From positions 1-5,954 of the forward strand of contig PWMA01000082.1 of the NCBI GenBank assembly GCA_003558335.1: a stretch of DNA of 5,954 nucleotides. Direction: 5' to 3'. A program made the position numbers and the translations under genes. How positions within the stretch are numbered: the first letter of the stretch is position 1; each line of letters starts with the position of its first letter. The notes beneath the pieces are model-generated. The model was not told the origin of the DNA, ran no database searches, and worked only from the letters and a program-made list of their open reading frames with translations. This stretch comes from Candidatus Methanofastidiosia archaeon (GTDB taxonomy: Archaea > Methanobacteriota_B > Thermococci > Methanofastidiosales > Methanofastidiosaceae). This document shows, piece by piece, positions 5,932 through 5,954 of this stretch.

Positions 5932-5954
5932 GTCTTTCCTTTCTTTTCCCTAAA

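Noticed and set aside
1..5954. CRISPR array, insertion sequence, tRNA or rRNA
   Set aside because: No regularly spaced direct repeats, transposase motifs with inverted ends, or cloverleaf and rRNA landmarks were seen on either strand.

Overview
The window looks archaeal: AT-rich DNA with a gene pair typical of archaea at the right end (a tiny multi-cysteine zinc-ribbon protein directly upstream of elongation factor 1-beta), TATA-like boxes about 20-50 bases ahead of several genes, an oligo-T terminator, and a protein with an archaeal type IV pilin-like (class III) leader. The EF-1beta and GTPBP1-like GTPase sequences fit a euryarchaeote. A methanogen-related lineage is my guess, but the sequence alone does not fix the genus.

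Layout, left to right. 1-1929 (minus): a large pilin-leader surface protein of at least 643 residues, cut by the left edge. 2217-3161 (minus): an acidic, coiled-coil-rich protein with two C-terminal membrane segments. It ends at a TAA, but the same frame continues after that stop for 68 more codons (2010-2216) that encode a second, similar two-helix membrane module. 3318-4907 (plus): a complete translational GTPase of the GTPBP1 type, divergent from the membrane gene across a 156-base AT-rich promoter region. 4902-5336 (minus): an OsmC-family protein that overlaps the GTPase tail to tail by 6 bases. 5429-5878 (minus): a two-gene unit, zinc-ribbon protein then EF-1beta, with its own promoter, strong ribosome binding site and oligo-T terminator.

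The right half is mainly translation-related (GTPBP1-like GTPase, EF-1beta, zinc ribbon) with one probable redox or stress protein. The left half is a cell-envelope pair of unknown role: a surface-anchored multidomain protein and a membrane-anchored coiled-coil protein, both on the minus strand. The most unusual point is the single in-frame TAA that splits the membrane protein between two related two-helix modules. It could be a nonsense mutation, a sequence error, programmed readthrough, or a separate small gene with a non-standard start codon. No CRISPR array, insertion sequence, tRNA or rRNA was recognised.
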